Positions 63,847 through 64,000 of a DNA stretch of 64,000 bases are shown piece by piece (within the stretch, counting starts at the first letter, position 1; the number at the start of each line of letters is the position of its first letter). The notes below the pieces were generated by a model that worked only from the letters and a program-made list of their open reading frames with translations, was not told the origin of the DNA and did no database searches. This stretch comes from Spirosoma sp. (GTDB lineage: Bacteria; Bacteroidota; Bacteroidia; Cytophagales; Spirosomataceae): positions 1 through 64,000 of the forward strand of contig NZ_JAPLET010000016.1 in assembly GCF_026391055.1 (NCBI RefSeq). The letters are read 5' to 3'. The position numbers were made by a program, and so were the translations under genes.

Positions 63847-64000
63847 GTGACCGACATAAACGATCTGGCTGTACTGCTTGAAGCTATTCGGCAGGGAGAT
63901 CAGGAGGCTTTCCGGCAGTTGTATGAACGAACCAAAACCCGGGTTTTCAACCTGGCGCTTGGTTATGTCCGAAACCGCGAGGATGCCGAAGAAATCACCC
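63847..64000 (+). CDS. ECF-type RNA polymerase sigma factor, N-terminal part
   Basis: An open frame starting with GTG at 63847 runs off the end of the window. The 51 visible residues read VTDINDLAVLLEAIRQGDQEAFRQLYERTKTRVFNLALGYVRNREDAEEIT, here given in pieces: AIRQGDQEAFRQLYE is region 2.1, NLALGYVRNREDAEEIT is region 2.2/2.3. This matches sigma-70 ECF factors of Bacteroidota. An anti-sigma gene is expected further on. No ATG start lies in frame near it. Confidence 0.8.
   Translation, partial: MTDINDLAVLLEAIRQGDQEAFRQLYERTKTRVFNLALGYVRNREDAEEIT

Overview
The window reads as chromosomal DNA of a Bacteroidota bacterium, most likely a Cytophagales member close to Spirosoma (inference). Signs are the TAnnTTTG type -7 promoter elements with few strong Shine-Dalgarno sites, two proteins with C-terminal type IX secretion sorting domains, an ExbB-ExbD-ExbD-TonB locus with a Bacteroidota-style TonB, a NuoG of only 363 residues, and an atpD/atpC locus without the other ATP synthase genes. 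Base composition looks close to even. I saw no rRNA, insertion sequence, prophage or CRISPR array.

Layout. 1-3.2 kb: a broken C-terminal copy of an M1 aminopeptidase followed by an intact paralogue. 3.2-7.7 kb: tRNA-Pro(GGG), a beta-propeller lipoprotein, catalase-peroxidase KatG and a single-domain response regulator. 8.2-14.2 kb: the Ton energy-transduction genes with a small membrane protein, a PstS-like lipoprotein and a TPR protein. 14.3-16 kb: adk-obgE. 16-21.4 kb: two tandem, type IX-secreted SGNH esterase-like proteins. 21.5-31.6 kb: complex I genes nuoA to nuoJ, with a membrane glycosyltransferase-like gene between nuoF and nuoG and no nuoKLMN. 31.6-37.9 kb: a YncE-like protein, a thiolase, an M20 amidohydrolase and an acyl-CoA dehydrogenase; the two beta-oxidation genes share an 18-bp palindromic operator. 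38-41.3 kb: a DUF1264 lipoprotein, a Tat-exported Gfo/Idh/MocA oxidoreductase and two small unknown genes. 41.6-49.1 kb, minus strand: ABC ATPase, tubby/LURP-like protein, giant membrane-TPR protein, PQQ-type propeller and MalQ. 49.4-52.8 kb: atpD, an exported protein of unknown function, atpC and udk. 52.8-57.2 kb: a PaaE-like reductase, then nadA and nadB separated by a DUF433/DUF5615 toxin-antitoxin pair whose toxin has an internal stop. 57.3-61.1 kb, minus strand: a LytS/LytT-type two-component pair interleaved with two CPBP-family membrane proteins, plus a small lipoprotein. 61.3-64 kb: a glutamine-synthetase family enzyme, an aminoglycoside-phosphotransferase-fold protein, and the start of an ECF sigma factor cut by the window edge.

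Most genes are housekeeping: respiration (nuo, atp), NAD synthesis (nadA/nadB), outer-membrane energy transduction (Ton), nucleotide metabolism (adk, udk) and fatty-acid oxidation. The less expected signals lie between and inside these operons. Several spacers are almost filled by a long-armed inverted repeat running from just after one stop codon to just before the next start (before nuoC, nuoD, atpC, the phosphotransferase gene and tRNA-Pro). Three housekeeping sets have an unrelated gene or gene pair lodged inside them (nuoF|nuoG, atpD|atpC, nadA|nadB). A shared palindrome marks the two beta-oxidation genes. All calls are from reading the sequence; no database search was run.
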